NCBI RefSeq assembly: GCF_000430665.1
Contig: NZ_AUML01000001.1
Coordinates: 62,001-126,000 of the forward strand
DNA length: 64,000 bases
Reading direction: 5' to 3'
Origin: Aquimarina muelleri DSM 19832
Lineage (GTDB): Bacteria > Bacteroidota > Bacteroidia > Flavobacteriales > Flavobacteriaceae
The notes beneath the pieces were generated by a model, which searched no databases, was not told the origin of the DNA, and worked only from the letters and a program-made list of their open reading frames with translations. Both the position numbers and the translations under genes were made by a program. Positions 55,284 to 64,000 of this stretch are shown one piece after another; positions within the stretch are counted from its first letter, which is position 1, and the number at the start of each line of letters is the position of its first letter.

Positions 55284-57752
55284 CTAATTAATTTGATAGA
55301 TTAAAACACTGTTTTCTTCTCCCTGAACAACAAATTCAATATTAGAATCTTTATCTATATTTCCCATGCTTAATACCGAGTTTCCGTAGACAGGAAAGTT
55401 TGGAAATAGCTCTCCGTTACTGTCATATAAATACACTTTTTTAGCTTGTATATCGGTAATTGTAATATATATCTTATTATTAATAAAATATAGTTTTGGT
55501 TCTGTATATACGCCAAAATCCAATTCTAGAGTTTTACCTTTTATGGTGAGTTTATTTTCAGAGAGGGTTACTAATGTTTTGTTAGTAGCAACAATTAGAT
55601 TTTCTTCTTGTAAGTTTAGGTTTTGTTTTACAAAAGAACCATCATTTTGTACTTGGATTAGTTCTCCAGTTTTAGTTGTTGACGTAAGCTTTTCCAGATA
55701 TGGATACCATTCATTTTTAGAAAAATTAATTTTTTCTTTTACATTTATTCTTGTTCGTCCTAATCGATCTAGAATAGTAAGCTTTCCATTCTTTTCTGGA
55801 AGTAAGATATAATCTTTGGATCCTATTCTAATATGTTTAGGTGGTAAAATAAGATCTGCTTCTGTAGCCTTAAATCTAAAACCTTTTACTATATCTGCTT
55901 CAGCATTATACATAGTAACAGTGTTTCCTTGAGTAATTAAGATACGATATCGTTTGTTCTTGTCATAATCGAATAAGGCAAGTGGTTGTGTAATAAGTTT
56001 TTCAAATTTTTTTGGATAAGGTTTTACATCTTTACCATCACGATCTACTAGGTATAAGGTGCTAGAAGTATTAAATAATAACTGGTAACGACCATTTTTA
56101 TAGATATCAATTTGTTGAATATCTCCTAATATTTCTCCGTCAATTTGTTTTTTCCAATAAATAGACCCTACATCAGAAATAAGGTATAAATTATTTTTAA
56201 CATCTTGGACAGCAATATCCATTCCTTTGGTTCTATGATTTTTTACAAGAATGGGTTTTTTTAGAATTTTATCTTCTAGAGTGGTAGAAGCTGTTTGGAT
56301 TACAGATGTAGCAGATCCTTTAGCTCTGTTTTTTTGTAAGATACAATGAATGTGAGCAAAATCATTTTCTTTAATAATCTGTAATACTCCTATTTGGTAT
56401 TCATCATCTTTAAGGTTTTTCCATTGCTCTGTATGATCTGCTTCTACATTTTTAGCAATATATTGCTTAATGTTTTTAACAGAACCAGTTATTAATATAG
56501 AAGATTCACTAGATAGATCTTTTATAGTAGTTTTATAATATTCTTGATTAAATAGTAAAGTTTGATTTAAAATATTGGCAATAACATCCCGAAGAGAATC
56601 CATAGTAGAACCAAAAAATATAAACTCGTCTTTAATAAAATAATATTTTGCATCAAAATTTTTAATCAAAGGATTTAGAATGTTAGAAAAAGAAGAGGGG
56701 TTGTCGTACTTATAGATAGAAATATTTCTGTAGGATTCAGCTTTGTTTTCTTCCAGATTTTCTTTAATAGTTTCTATGTCTATGGCATTTAAAACCAGTA
56801 TATTTTCTTTTTCTAGAAAAATCATTCCAATTTCTGATACATTAGATAATATATCATTTAAGTCTGTTGGAATATCTTCCAGATCTCTATCCTGTGCTTT
56901 AGATAAATTCTTTTTTAATACATCATAGTCGTTATAGGTATAGGAGATAAATCCTTTTGCAGTGACAGGAGTGACTTTAGAAATTTTATTTTCCTGAGGT
57001 AATGTGTTATCAAAAATCCCTATAGTACTGGATAAAGAGTCTTTTTCGATAGCAATACCATCCAGATAGATTGCGCTTTGTTCTATGGTAGCATCAGCAG
57101 ATATCCAACCACTAAAATTATGTAGAGGTTTTAAATCTGTATTGGGTAATAAAGTATTATGGATATTCTGTAGCTTTTTTCCATTTAATAATAATGATAA
57201 AGTATTTTCGGTACCAGAAACGTCATATACTTTTTGTAAATCTTTATCTATAGGCAAAGGAGCTGTTTGCATTCGTATTGCATTTTCTATCAATAATTGA
57301 GAGGAAGAAGCTATTAATACACTATCTTTTTTAGTAGCAAAAAATATTTGATCGTTAGATGTTATTTTATATATAGTACGACTTGAATAGCTAATAGTTT
57401 CCACCTTTTTTGAAGGTAAAGAGTCTTTATGAATTAAAGAAGGGTTAAATTTTGAAATATAAGTGTACTCGAAATCATTTTTTCCTAAAGGAGAGAAGCA
57501 TAATAAACCTTCTGTTTGATTTTTTTTATCTAAAACAGAAAGGTCTTTAAAGTATTTAAAAAACTCTAGACTCTTATTTTTTTTAATAAAATCATTGTCT
57601 CTCAGTTTACTGGTAGCACCTTCTAAATCATTGATTTTAATAATAATTTGGCTATCTCTAGGGATATAATCTATTAAAGAGTTAGATTGTTGTGATATGT
57701 CGTCACAAGAAATAATAATAATTAGTAAAAGAACAGTAACTATTTTTTTCAT
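55284..57752 (-). CDS. Large lipoprotein of unknown function
   Basis: Starting at the ATG at 57752 gives MKKIVTVLLLIIIISCDDIS, a lipoprotein signal; the frame opens at 57791. The ~820-residue protein has an N-terminal half resembling DUF3352-like proteins (SLIDYIPRDSQIIIKINDL) and a C-terminal half of repeated beta strands that look like a propeller (GKLTILDRLGRTRINVK, NGELFPNFPVYG, DKDSNIEFVVQG). It is probably attached to the outer membrane. No enzymatic motif is seen. It lies downstream of rnhB on the same strand. Confidence 0.75.
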   Translation of the reverse strand: MKKIVTVLLLIIIISCDDISQQSNSLIDYIPRDSQIIIKINDLEGATSKLRDNDFIKKNKSLEFFKYFKDLSVLDKKNQTEGLLCFSPLGKNDFEYTYISKFNPSLIHKDSLPSKKVETISYSSRTIYKITSNDQIFFATKKDSVLIASSSQLLIENAIRMQTAPLPIDKDLQKVYDVSGTENTLSLLLNGKKLQNIHNTLLPNTDLKPLHNFSGWISADATIEQSAIYLDGIAIEKDSLSSTIGIFDNTLPQENKISKVTPVTAKGFISYTYNDYDVLKKNLSKAQDRDLEDIPTDLNDILSNVSEIGMIFLEKENILVLNAIDIETIKENLEENKAESYRNISIYKYDNPSSFSNILNPLIKNFDAKYYFIKDEFIFFGSTMDSLRDVIANILNQTLLFNQEYYKTTIKDLSSESSILITGSVKNIKQYIAKNVEADHTEQWKNLKDDEYQIGVLQIIKENDFAHIHCILQKNRAKGSATSVIQTASTTLEDKILKKPILVKNHRTKGMDIAVQDVKNNLYLISDVGSIYWKKQIDGEILGDIQQIDIYKNGRYQLLFNTSSTLYLVDRDGKDVKPYPKKFEKLITQPLALFDYDKNKRYRILITQGNTVTMYNAEADIVKGFRFKATEADLILPPKHIRIGSKDYILLPEKNGKLTILDRLGRTRINVKEKINFSKNEWYPYLEKLTSTTKTGELIQVQNDGSFVKQNLNLQEENLIVATNKTLVTLSENKLTIKGKTLELDFGVYTEPKLYFINNKIYITITDIQAKKVYLYDSNGELFPNFPVYGNSVLSMGNIDKDSNIEFVVQGEENSVLIYQIN

Positions 57753-57874
57753 TGCGCGAATACGTTTTATGTTTCTGGGTTGGGTTATCAAAATAAAAAA
57801 TCAATTTTCTGATTTAATAATCGAAAAAATACATTAATATACAATGTATTTTTTATTAAGTTCCAAAGATATAA

Positions 57875-58477
57875 TTATTTAAGATCTAGTGCGAACTGTT
57901 CAGGTAATAACCTAAAGCTTTTTCTATGATATTTAGTAATACCATACTTGCGAATAGCATCTCTATGTTCTCTAGTAGGGTATCCTTTGTTTTTTTTCCA
58001 GTTATACATCGGATACTCTTCGTGTATTTTTTCCATAAAATCATCTCTAAATGTTTTTGCTAAAACAGATGCCGCAGCGATATTCAAGTACTTTGCATCT
58101 CCTTTAATAACGCAAGTATGTGGTATATTATGATACGCTTTAAAACGATTTCCATCTACAATAATATGTTCAGGTTGAGGGTCTAATTGCCCGATAGCTT
58201 TTTGCATAGCAAGAATAGAAGCGTTTAAAATATTGATTTCATCTATTTCTTCCATAAAGACATGTGCAACACCATAAGTTAAAGAACAGTCTTCTAATAA
58301 GGGTTTTAGATGTATTCTTTTGGTTTCACTTAGTTGTTTAGAGTCATTAAGCATAGTATTACTAAAATCATCAGGCAGGATTATAGCCGCTGCAGTAACC
58401 GGACCTGCCAGACAACCTCGACCAGCTTCGTCGGTGCCGCATTCAAGAATATTAGGGTTTAATTTTAATATAAGCAT
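57875..58477 (-). CDS. rnhB: Ribonuclease HII
   Basis: The enzyme removes ribonucleotides and RNA primers from DNA. It is ~200 residues from the ATG at 58477 ([12 protein letters not shown]); the frame opens 75 bp earlier with a hydrophobic run absent from the family. Catalytic motif [19 protein letters not shown] holds the Asp-Glu pair, VDGNRFKAY the third acid, and [13 protein letters not shown] follows. The length is normal. It is divergent from the porin gene. Confidence 0.95.
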   Translation of the reverse strand: MLILKLNPNILECGTDEAGRGCLAGPVTAAAIILPDDFSNTMLNDSKQLSETKRIHLKPLLEDCSLTYGVAHVFMEEIDEINILNASILAMQKAIGQLDPQPEHIIVDGNRFKAYHNIPHTCVIKGDAKYLNIAAASVLAKTFRDDFMEKIHEEYPMYNWKKNKGYPTREHRDAIRKYGITKYHRKSFRLLPEQFALDLK

Positions 58478-58586
58478 AACACGAAGATACAGTATGAATA
58501 GAATACCTAAAAAACTATTTTTAAAAATTGAAAAGAAAGTTACTCTAAACAAACAATGAGTACCCTATACTTTCGTTAAAAAAGTA

Positions 58587-58594
58587 TATTTTTG
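58587..58594 (+). promoter_or_regulatory. -7 box of the porin gene
   Basis: TATTTTTG matches TAnnTTTG. It overlaps an upstream TTG codon that could be taken as a start, so translation must begin at the ATG at 58613. Confidence 0.55.
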
Positions 58595-58612
58595 CCACAG
58601 TTCAGCATTCTA

Positions 58613-60607
58613 ATGAGAAAAAACGTAGTATTCATAATTATATTTCTATCTGTTTCTATACTTTGGTCGCAAGATAGAAAATTAGAGGAAACAGAAAAAG
58701 GTGCAGATATTAGTACCGAAAGATCCCAAGAACCTAAAACTTCCTTAAGAAGACCTAAGGATAAAAAGGAAAAACCTCCTATAACGGAGTATAAAATTAT
58801 TACGATAGAAAATGATACCACATATTTAGATACTACACTATCTATACAAAAGGATTATAAATTTAATTATCTGCGTAGAGATGATTTTGAGTTATTACCA
58901 ATACATAATGTAGGACAATCGTATAATAGTCTTGCTAAGCAAGAAGAAAAAGATCATTTGTTACCTCTTTTTGGAGCCCGATCTAGGCATTTTAATTTTA
59001 TGGAAGTTGGAGATATAAGATATTATCATGTTCCTACACCTCTTACCGAATTATATTTTAAAACTACTTTTGAACAAGGACAGCAGTTAGATGCTTTCTT
59101 TACAATAAATACCTCACCACGACTTAATCTTTCTGTCGCTTATAAGGGAGTGCGCTCTTTAGGTAAATTTCAACATGCACTAACCAGTTCGGGTAACTTT
59201 AGAGCAACAACAAGTTATGTAACCAAAAATAATCGCTATAGAGTACGTATGCATTTTGTTACGCAAGATTTACTTAACGAAGAAAACGGAGGCTTGTCTC
59301 CGCAAGGTATAAATCAATATCTGGCACAAGCAGAATTTGTTGGAGAAGAAAGTGAATTTAAAGATAGAGGATCTATATCGGTTAATTTTCAGGATGCACA
59401 AAATAAACTTTTAGGCAAACGTTTTTATTTGGATCATCAATTTGCAATTCTTAAAAAAACAGATAGCACAGCTTCTGGTATATCTGTCGGGCATATTATG
59501 GATATTACCGATAAGCGATATTTATTTGATCAGGCAACAATAGCTCCTAATGATCTTTTAGGAAAATCTTATGTATCAGCAAATCTTTCGGATAATGTAG
59601 CCTTAGAAGATTTTACTAATCAAGTGTTTTTAGAGTTTAATAATCAATGGCTAGGAACATTGCGAGTATTAGGAGAGAACTCTAACTATAACTATGGATA
59701 TAATAGTTTGCTAAATAGAGCAGATGGTTCTGGTAATACAACAAGTATTACAAACCGTATTAAGGGAGATGTGTACACTGTAGGAGGAGAGTATAGTAAT
59801 ACCTATAAAGGTTTTAATTTATTTGCAGATGGAAAATCTATTGTTTCTGGGGATTTTGAAGGTACTTATTTTAATGTGGGTGCTGGTTATGATTTAAATG
59901 ATCAATATGGTGTTTTAACAAAAATAAGTTCAAGCTCTGTAGCGCCAAACTATAATTTTTTACTCTATCAAAGTGATTATATAAATTATAATTGGCAAAA
60001 TGATTTTAAAAATACCGAAACTCAAAAACTAGAAGTAACTCTTAAAGCAAAAAGAATAGCAGAATTAGAGGCTAGTTACTCTACTATAAATAACTATTCC
60101 TATTTTACAAAAAATGCAGATTTAGCAATTGTTCCATTACAATATGTGGATAATATCGATGTGTTAAAAGTGAAATTAACTCAAGGGTTAAAATATTGGA
60201 AACTTGGTTTGGATAATACCATTATGTATCAAAACGTACAGGGAGGAGATAATATATATAATGTGCCAGAATTTGTAAGCCGAAACAGTTTGTACTATGA
60301 GGATCATTGGTTTAAAAAGAAGGCTCTTTTTTTACAGGCAGGAATAACTTTTAAATATTTTAGTGGATACAAAGCAGATGGGTATGATCCTGTTTTGTCA
60401 GAGTTTTATGTCCAAAATGTAGAAGAAATTGGCGCGTATCCACAATTTGATATATTTTTTAATGGTAAAGTAAGACAAACACGTATTTATTTTAAGTTCG
60501 AAAATATAGGAGAAGCTTTTCAGCAAAACAATGAGTTTTCTGCTCCAGGTTATGCTACAAGGGATGCCGTGTTGCGATTTGGTTTGGTTTGGAATTTCTT
60601 TTTGTAG
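58613..60607 (+). CDS. Putative porin (outer-membrane beta-barrel, DUF4289-like)
   Basis: A ~664-residue outer-membrane protein starting at ATG 58613 (MRKNVVFIIIFLSVSILWSQ, a signal peptide). After a charged linker (DRKLEETEKGADIST), the protein is a long series of beta strands ending in a terminal aromatic residue (LVWNFFL), as expected for barrel insertion by Bam. It resembles the 'putative porin' family of Bacteroidota. The substrate is unknown. It is convergent with the HIT gene; a weak AT hairpin lies between them. Confidence 0.82.
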   Translation: MRKNVVFIIIFLSVSILWSQDRKLEETEKGADISTERSQEPKTSLRRPKDKKEKPPITEYKIITIENDTTYLDTTLSIQKDYKFNYLRRDDFELLPIHNVGQSYNSLAKQEEKDHLLPLFGARSRHFNFMEVGDIRYYHVPTPLTELYFKTTFEQGQQLDAFFTINTSPRLNLSVAYKGVRSLGKFQHALTSSGNFRATTSYVTKNNRYRVRMHFVTQDLLNEENGGLSPQGINQYLAQAEFVGEESEFKDRGSISVNFQDAQNKLLGKRFYLDHQFAILKKTDSTASGISVGHIMDITDKRYLFDQATIAPNDLLGKSYVSANLSDNVALEDFTNQVFLEFNNQWLGTLRVLGENSNYNYGYNSLLNRADGSGNTTSITNRIKGDVYTVGGEYSNTYKGFNLFADGKSIVSGDFEGTYFNVGAGYDLNDQYGVLTKISSSSVAPNYNFLLYQSDYINYNWQNDFKNTETQKLEVTLKAKRIAELEASYSTINNYSYFTKNADLAIVPLQYVDNIDVLKVKLTQGLKYWKLGLDNTIMYQNVQGGDNIYNVPEFVSRNSLYYEDHWFKKKALFLQAGITFKYFSGYKADGYDPVLSEFYVQNVEEIGAYPQFDIFFNGKVRQTRIYFKFENIGEAFQQNNEFSAPGYATRDAVLRFGLVWNFFL

Positions 60608-60627
60608 AGAAATAAAATATTTTAGTT

Positions 60628-61029
60628 TTATTTTAGTCTTTCGATCATTGTATCAAAATCTTGAACCCATTCTGGGTGAGGTGTCCATTTAAGATTTTGA
60701 CCATCGCCCCTTTTTCTAGGAACAATATGAAAATGTAAATGAAATACTTCTTGTTGTGCCTCTGCGCCAGAGTTACTAATAATTTGGATATTATGTATTC
60801 CTAGTTTTTCTTCATATAGCTTAGATACTTTTTTTACTATAGAAATTACCGCGTTCAATTCTTTTTCGGGAATATCAAAAATATTAGTGTAATGTTTTTT
60901 TGGGATAACTAATGTGTGATATTTGCTTGCTGGATGGATGTCTAAAAAAGCATAAACGTCTTCGGTTTCATAAATTTTCCAAGACTTAGCTTCTCTTTTT
61001 ACAATTTTACAGAATATACAACTGTTCAT
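60628..61029 (-). CDS. HIT family nucleotide hydrolase
   Basis: A ~133-residue histidine-triad protein from the ATG at 61029 (MNSCIFCKIVKREAKSW); the frame opens 60 bp earlier. It carries CIFCKI, VYAFLDIHPASKYHTLVIPK and the triad HLHFHIVPRK. Members cleave phosphoramidates such as AMP-lysine, or dinucleoside polyphosphates. Its upstream end lies close to the chelatase gene's stop, and the longer frame would overlap it. Confidence 0.9.
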   Translation of the reverse strand: MNSCIFCKIVKREAKSWKIYETEDVYAFLDIHPASKYHTLVIPKKHYTNIFDIPEKELNAVISIVKKVSKLYEEKLGIHNIQIISNSGAEAQQEVFHLHFHIVPRKRGDGQNLKWTPHPEWVQDFDTMIERLK

Positions 61030-61078
61030 ATATATGTATTTAATAAAAATTATTGTTTTTTTAGAACATAAACAGGGT

Positions 61079-62017
61079 TCAAATCCCAAGAGCTTTTTTA
61101 ATTTTATTACTCAAAGAGCTTTTAATTTCCCCAGGTTTTTCGTCCTCTTCAAACAAAATACCTTTTACATTAAGGTGATGTCCTATTTGTTCTTTACCAT
61201 AATCCTGTTCAAAGCCTACTACTTGTTTACGATATTTACATAACTGACAATTCATATATGCAGTACCTGATTTAGCTTCTTCTAAACGTTCATCAAAAGC
61301 TTTTAGTAGTAATTCATCAGTACCAAAAGGAGCTGTATATATATATTCCTGATTCGAGGTAGAATTCATGTCCGTTACATGATTATAAATACGTTCTAAT
61401 AATATTCCTGTAAAAAAGAAAAAAGGAATAACAATGGTTCTTTTAAAGCCTAATTTCTCGATCATTTGTAAAGATTCATCTACTTTTGGATATGCAGTAC
61501 CACTATAAGCTGTGGTTGCAAATCCAAATCCCATTCCTTCCCAAAGCATACTGGTTAGCTTACATACATCGCTATTGGCATCTGGGTCTGTAGTGCCTCT
61601 ACCAATAACAACCAAACAAGTTTCTTTTCGATCTAGTTTGGATAAAGTAGATTCTGTTTCTTCAATTCGTTTTACAGCAAGATCTAATAAAAAAGAATTT
61701 ACCCCAATATGTTTTCCCATAGCAATGGTTAGGTCACTATGGTAGCTTTGGATGGTATTTAATTCATATGGAATGTCATTTTTGGCATGTGATCCAGCAA
61801 ATAAAATTACTGGTAATGCGTATATCTTTCTAATTCCCTTTAGATACATTCTCTCTACAGCAGCTTCATAAGTAGGGTGGTTAAATTCTAAAAAACCATA
61901 ATCTACTTCATAATCTGTTTTATAACGATCCTGAAGTATGGTAACGAGTTTTTTAAAAGAAGTTACGGCAGCTTCTCTACGACTACCGTGCCCACAAAGT
62001 AAAATTCCTTCTTTCAT
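61079..62017 (-). CDS. Sirohydrochlorin chelatase (CbiX/SirB-like) with Cys-rich tail
   Basis: A 312-residue protein. The N-terminal motif ILLCGHGSRREAAVTSFKKL with its metal-binding His, and ALPVILFAGSHAKNDIPYEL with a second His, match CbiX/SirB chelatases; a repeated half (TIVIPFFFFTGILLERIYNH) gives the two-domain form. The C-terminus adds a short NCQLCKYRK segment (CxxC) of unknown use. It probably inserts iron into sirohydrochlorin to make siroheme. It is adjacent to cobA. Confidence 0.85.
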   Translation of the reverse strand: MKEGILLCGHGSRREAAVTSFKKLVTILQDRYKTDYEVDYGFLEFNHPTYEAAVERMYLKGIRKIYALPVILFAGSHAKNDIPYELNTIQSYHSDLTIAMGKHIGVNSFLLDLAVKRIEETESTLSKLDRKETCLVVIGRGTTDPDANSDVCKLTSMLWEGMGFGFATTAYSGTAYPKVDESLQMIEKLGFKRTIVIPFFFFTGILLERIYNHVTDMNSTSNQEYIYTAPFGTDELLLKAFDERLEEAKSGTAYMNCQLCKYRKQVVGFEQDYGKEQIGHHLNVKGILFEEDEKPGEIKSSLSNKIKKALGI

Positions 62018-62046
62018 TGCTTTTCTTTTTTAATCTAATTTTATCT

Positions 62047-62146
62047 TTAATCCACATTGTGGAGTTTAATTCTTCAAGGCTTTCCTCAAAAACAAAATGT
62101 GTTTTTTGGAAGCATACCTCATGAGTTTACTCCGAGGTTATTGATT
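62047..62146. repeat. ~100-bp dispersed repeat, second full copy
   Basis: It aligns with 32180-32281 throughout: TAATCCACATTGTGGAGTTT, then CTTCAAGGCTTTCCTCAA, then GGAAGCATACCTCATGAG, then TTTACTCCGAGGTTATTGAT. It lies between the cobA stop and the chelatase start. Confidence 0.65.
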
Positions 62147-62196
62147 TATAATATAAGTGAATCCTATTTTGTGTTAGTATAACAAAATTTGATATA

Positions 62197-62916
62197 CTAA
62201 ATAGGATTTGCTCCTATAATTAAAACTACAGGCATCTGTAGGGTACTTTTTTTGATTTTTTCTTCAATATTCCCTAAGGTACCAGTCATAATTTCTTGAT
62301 TAGTTCTGGATACGTTAGAAGCTGCATTTACAGGGATACTATCATCTTTGCATACCTCTAAAAGTTTTGGGATAATTCTGTTAAGGCTTTTAAGTCCCAT
62401 GTATATTGAAATGGTATTTCCTGCCTTAAGCATATGTGCAATACCTGTAAGTTGTTCAAAAGAGTAATCTGCAGTATGTGCTGTGCATATAAGCATTGCA
62501 TTGGATTTGTTTCTTTCGGTAATAGGGATATTAAAAATATTGGCTGCAGCAAGTGCGGCAGAAATACCTGGGATTACCTCAAAAGGGATATTTTTTTCGG
62601 TCAAATATCGTGCTTCTTCGGCTGCTCTTCCATAAACATATGGGTCTCCAGATTTTAGACGTACGACTCTCTTGCCTTTAAGGTGATATTTGTGCAATAA
62701 ATCATTGATTTTTTGTTGTCTTTCTAGTTGATCGGAAGCATCCCCAAATTTACGACCGACATATATTTTTTCGGCAACTTTATTTATTGCTAATATAGGA
62801 TCAGAAACGAGATTATCGTGCAAAATCACATCAGCTTCTTGAATTAGTCGAGATGCTTTTATAGTTAATAAATCCGGATCTCCCGGGCCGGCTCCTACAA
62901 TAGTTACAGCATACAT
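62197..62916 (-). CDS. cobA: Uroporphyrinogen-III C-methyltransferase
   Basis: A 239-residue SAM methyltransferase that makes precorrin-2 for siroheme or cobalamin. It carries VTIVGAGPGDPDLLTIKASR, VRLKSGDPYVYGRAAEE, and FEVIPGISAALAAANIFNIP with the central Gly-rich motifs. It is single-function (no CysG extension). The gene begins at the stop of the epimerase-like gene (TAATG overlap), so they are translationally coupled. The chelatase is downstream; an assimilatory nitrite or sulfite reductase is probably the user of the siroheme. Confidence 0.95.
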   Translation of the reverse strand: MYAVTIVGAGPGDPDLLTIKASRLIQEADVILHDNLVSDPILAINKVAEKIYVGRKFGDASDQLERQQKINDLLHKYHLKGKRVVRLKSGDPYVYGRAAEEARYLTEKNIPFEVIPGISAALAAANIFNIPITERNKSNAMLICTAHTADYSFEQLTGIAHMLKAGNTISIYMGLKSLNRIIPKLLEVCKDDSIPVNAASNVSRTNQEIMTGTLGNIEEKIKKSTLQMPVVLIIGANPI

Positions 62917-63731
62917 TATGAAATTAGTTTTAATGGATCTGGGTAAATATATGTATATCCTAAAAGAGTTTTACTTTTGGTGTTGGATATAATTTTAAAG
63001 TCTGTTTCTTTTTGTTGAATAAAATTAGGAGGAGTAAGCCCTATGTTTTTAGCTGCAAGAATATAGTATTCCTTTCTAATAGGATGCTTGTCAGCACAAC
63101 CATTTATGATTTCCCCCCAAACATTCTTTTCTATAACCGCATTTATCAATCCTATGCAGTCATCTCTATGAATTACATTAATAGGTGCGTCTCCATTTTG
63201 TACATTTTTTTTATTAGCAAGAAACCGACCAGGTAAACGATCTTCTCCAATAAGACCAGATAAACGAATAATAGTCACCCGATCTTTTAAATGTTCTTGT
63301 AATAGCTTTTCTACAGCAGCAACAGCTTTACCAGATTCTTTTTCTGGTTGTATAGCTAATGTTTCTAAGACTTCTCCATTAGTATTTTGATATACTGATG
63401 TAGAACTAATAAAGATTACTTTTTGATCTTCAGAAATAAACGGAAGTATATGTTGTATTTGTTCTTGATATATACTTATAATATTAGGAATTCGTTTAGG
63501 AGGAAAATTAATAACGATAACTTCACTTTCTTTTAAAAAGGCGATATAGTTTTCTTGTTTAGATTCCCCCAGAGTAAAAAGATGAGGTGTGATTCCTTTT
63601 TCTTTTAAAACCTCTAGTTTATTTGGTGTAGTTGTAGAACCTTTTACGGGATCTCCCTTGGTGATGCGATTTATAGCGAATGGCAACCCTAGCCATCCGC
63701 AACCTAATACGCTTATTTTTTTAGACTTCAT
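62916..63731 (-). CDS. NAD-dependent epimerase-like Rossmann protein
   Basis: A 271-residue protein with the dinucleotide-binding start ISVLGCGWLGLPFAINRITK (GxGxxG), ITPHLFTLGESKQEN, VIVINFPPKR, FISSTSVYQNTNGEV and TIIRLSGLIGEDRLPG. It matches the extended-SDR epimerase family, although the catalytic YxxxK is not clearly present. Similar genes occur beside siroheme genes in Flavobacteriia with no defined reaction. It overlaps both neighbours: 11 bp with the preceding frame and by a TAATG junction with cobA. Confidence 0.8.
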   Translation of the reverse strand: MKSKKISVLGCGWLGLPFAINRITKGDPVKGSTTTPNKLEVLKEKGITPHLFTLGESKQENYIAFLKESEVIVINFPPKRIPNIISIYQEQIQHILPFISEDQKVIFISSTSVYQNTNGEVLETLAIQPEKESGKAVAAVEKLLQEHLKDRVTIIRLSGLIGEDRLPGRFLANKKNVQNGDAPINVIHRDDCIGLINAVIEKNVWGEIINGCADKHPIRKEYYILAAKNIGLTPPNFIQQKETDFKIISNTKSKTLLGYTYIYPDPLKLIS

Positions 63732-64000
63732 TATTTATTCTAATATTGTTTGGTGACATAGCAAGGTAAACAGTAAGAATGTGCTCCCATGTAGAGGTAT
63801 CCTTTTCTTTAATCCAAAGTGTTACCAGATGCTTTCCTTTTTTATTTTTTAGGCGAATTGCCTTGGTAAAGATAGTAGTTTTTTTAAGCCAGATTACCTC
63901 TGCGATACTTACTTTTCGATCTGCTATTTCTTCTGAAATGTCTTTAGGGATTCCTGCAATTGCTAATTGCAAATCCACTTCTTTACCTGTAATTACAACC
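63721..64000 (-). CDS. Partial gene, C-terminal part visible
   Basis: The frame is open to the window edge; 92 codons are visible, ending 11 bp inside the epimerase-like gene. The protein contains KVSIAEVIWLKKTTIFTKAI and EKDTSTWEHILTVYLAM. A GTG at 63978 is only an internal codon, because the frame continues upstream. No family is recognised. It belongs to the same operon as cobA. Confidence 0.6.
   Translation of the reverse strand, partial: VVITGKEVDLQLAIAGIPKDISEEIADRKVSIAEVIWLKKTTIFTKAIRLKNKKGKHLVTLWIKEKDTSTWEHILTVYLAMSPNNIRINNEV

Noticed and set aside
58592..58612. TTG start for the porin at 58592
   Set aside because: It overlaps the -7 promoter box; the ATG at 58613 starts a proper signal peptide.
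62197..62916. Cobalamin riboswitch upstream of cobA
   Set aside because: The upstream gene overlaps cobA directly and no B12-box-like sequence was seen.

Overview
The window is AT-rich DNA from a member of the Bacteroidota, most likely a marine Flavobacteriaceae close to Aquimarina or Tenacibaculum (inference). Support: a secreted protease with a type IX secretion (T9SS) C-terminal sorting tail, many families typical of the phylum (DUF4230, DUF4136, DUF5522, COG3014, porin-like and DUF5117/5118-type proteins), Bacteroidota-type promoters (TTG, 19 bp, TAnnTTTG), and few Shine-Dalgarno sequences.

Region by region. 1-3.7 kb is a decaying locus: the end of a diaminobutyrate-type aminotransferase, an intact aspartate kinase, a wrecked 4'-phosphopantetheinyl transferase, and a malate:quinone oxidoreductase reduced to its two ends. 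3.7-7.0 kb is an SDR/HxlR divergon followed by DUF2071, an iodotyrosine-deiodinase-like nitroreductase and a broken GNAT gene. 7-16 kb is housekeeping and envelope: small lipoproteins, a PLP enzyme, a LysM glucosaminidase, hemL, an LpoB/COG3014 group and an alpha/beta hydrolase. 16-21 kb holds an orphan TIR protein, a methyltransferase, a PTP-loop protein, a DJ-1/PfpI lipoprotein and a Crp-family regulator. 21-28 kb is a complete RND efflux operon framed by two regulators, with an operator-like palindrome at its promoter. 28-33 kb is repeat-rich (palindromes, a MITE-like element, hairpins) between small genes. 33-38 kb carries a large metalloprotease, an aquaporin and a helical-repeat protein.

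38.6-42.5 kb is the most novel part. It is a four-gene operon: membrane protein, di-iron fatty-acid-hydroxylase-type enzyme, a ketosynthase III fused to a heme-oxygenase-like di-iron domain, and an unknown protein. It looks like an uncharacterised lipid or hydrocarbon pathway. 43.7-44.0 kb holds a promoter-to-terminator unit with no evident gene, a candidate structured RNA beside lysS. 44-64 kb is largely core: lysS, thioredoxin/TPR, DUF1573, a membrane-anchored LuxR regulator, a Pmp3-like peptide, an S41 protease, lipB, the T9SS metalloprotease, rnhB, a porin, a HIT protein and a siroheme set (chelatase, cobA, epimerase-like protein, partial gene).

Two dispersed repeat families run through the intergenic DNA. 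One is a 163-bp element with terminal inverted repeats (four near-identical copies). The other is a looser family of about 100 bp rich in small hairpins. No tRNA, rRNA, CRISPR array or transposase gene was found.
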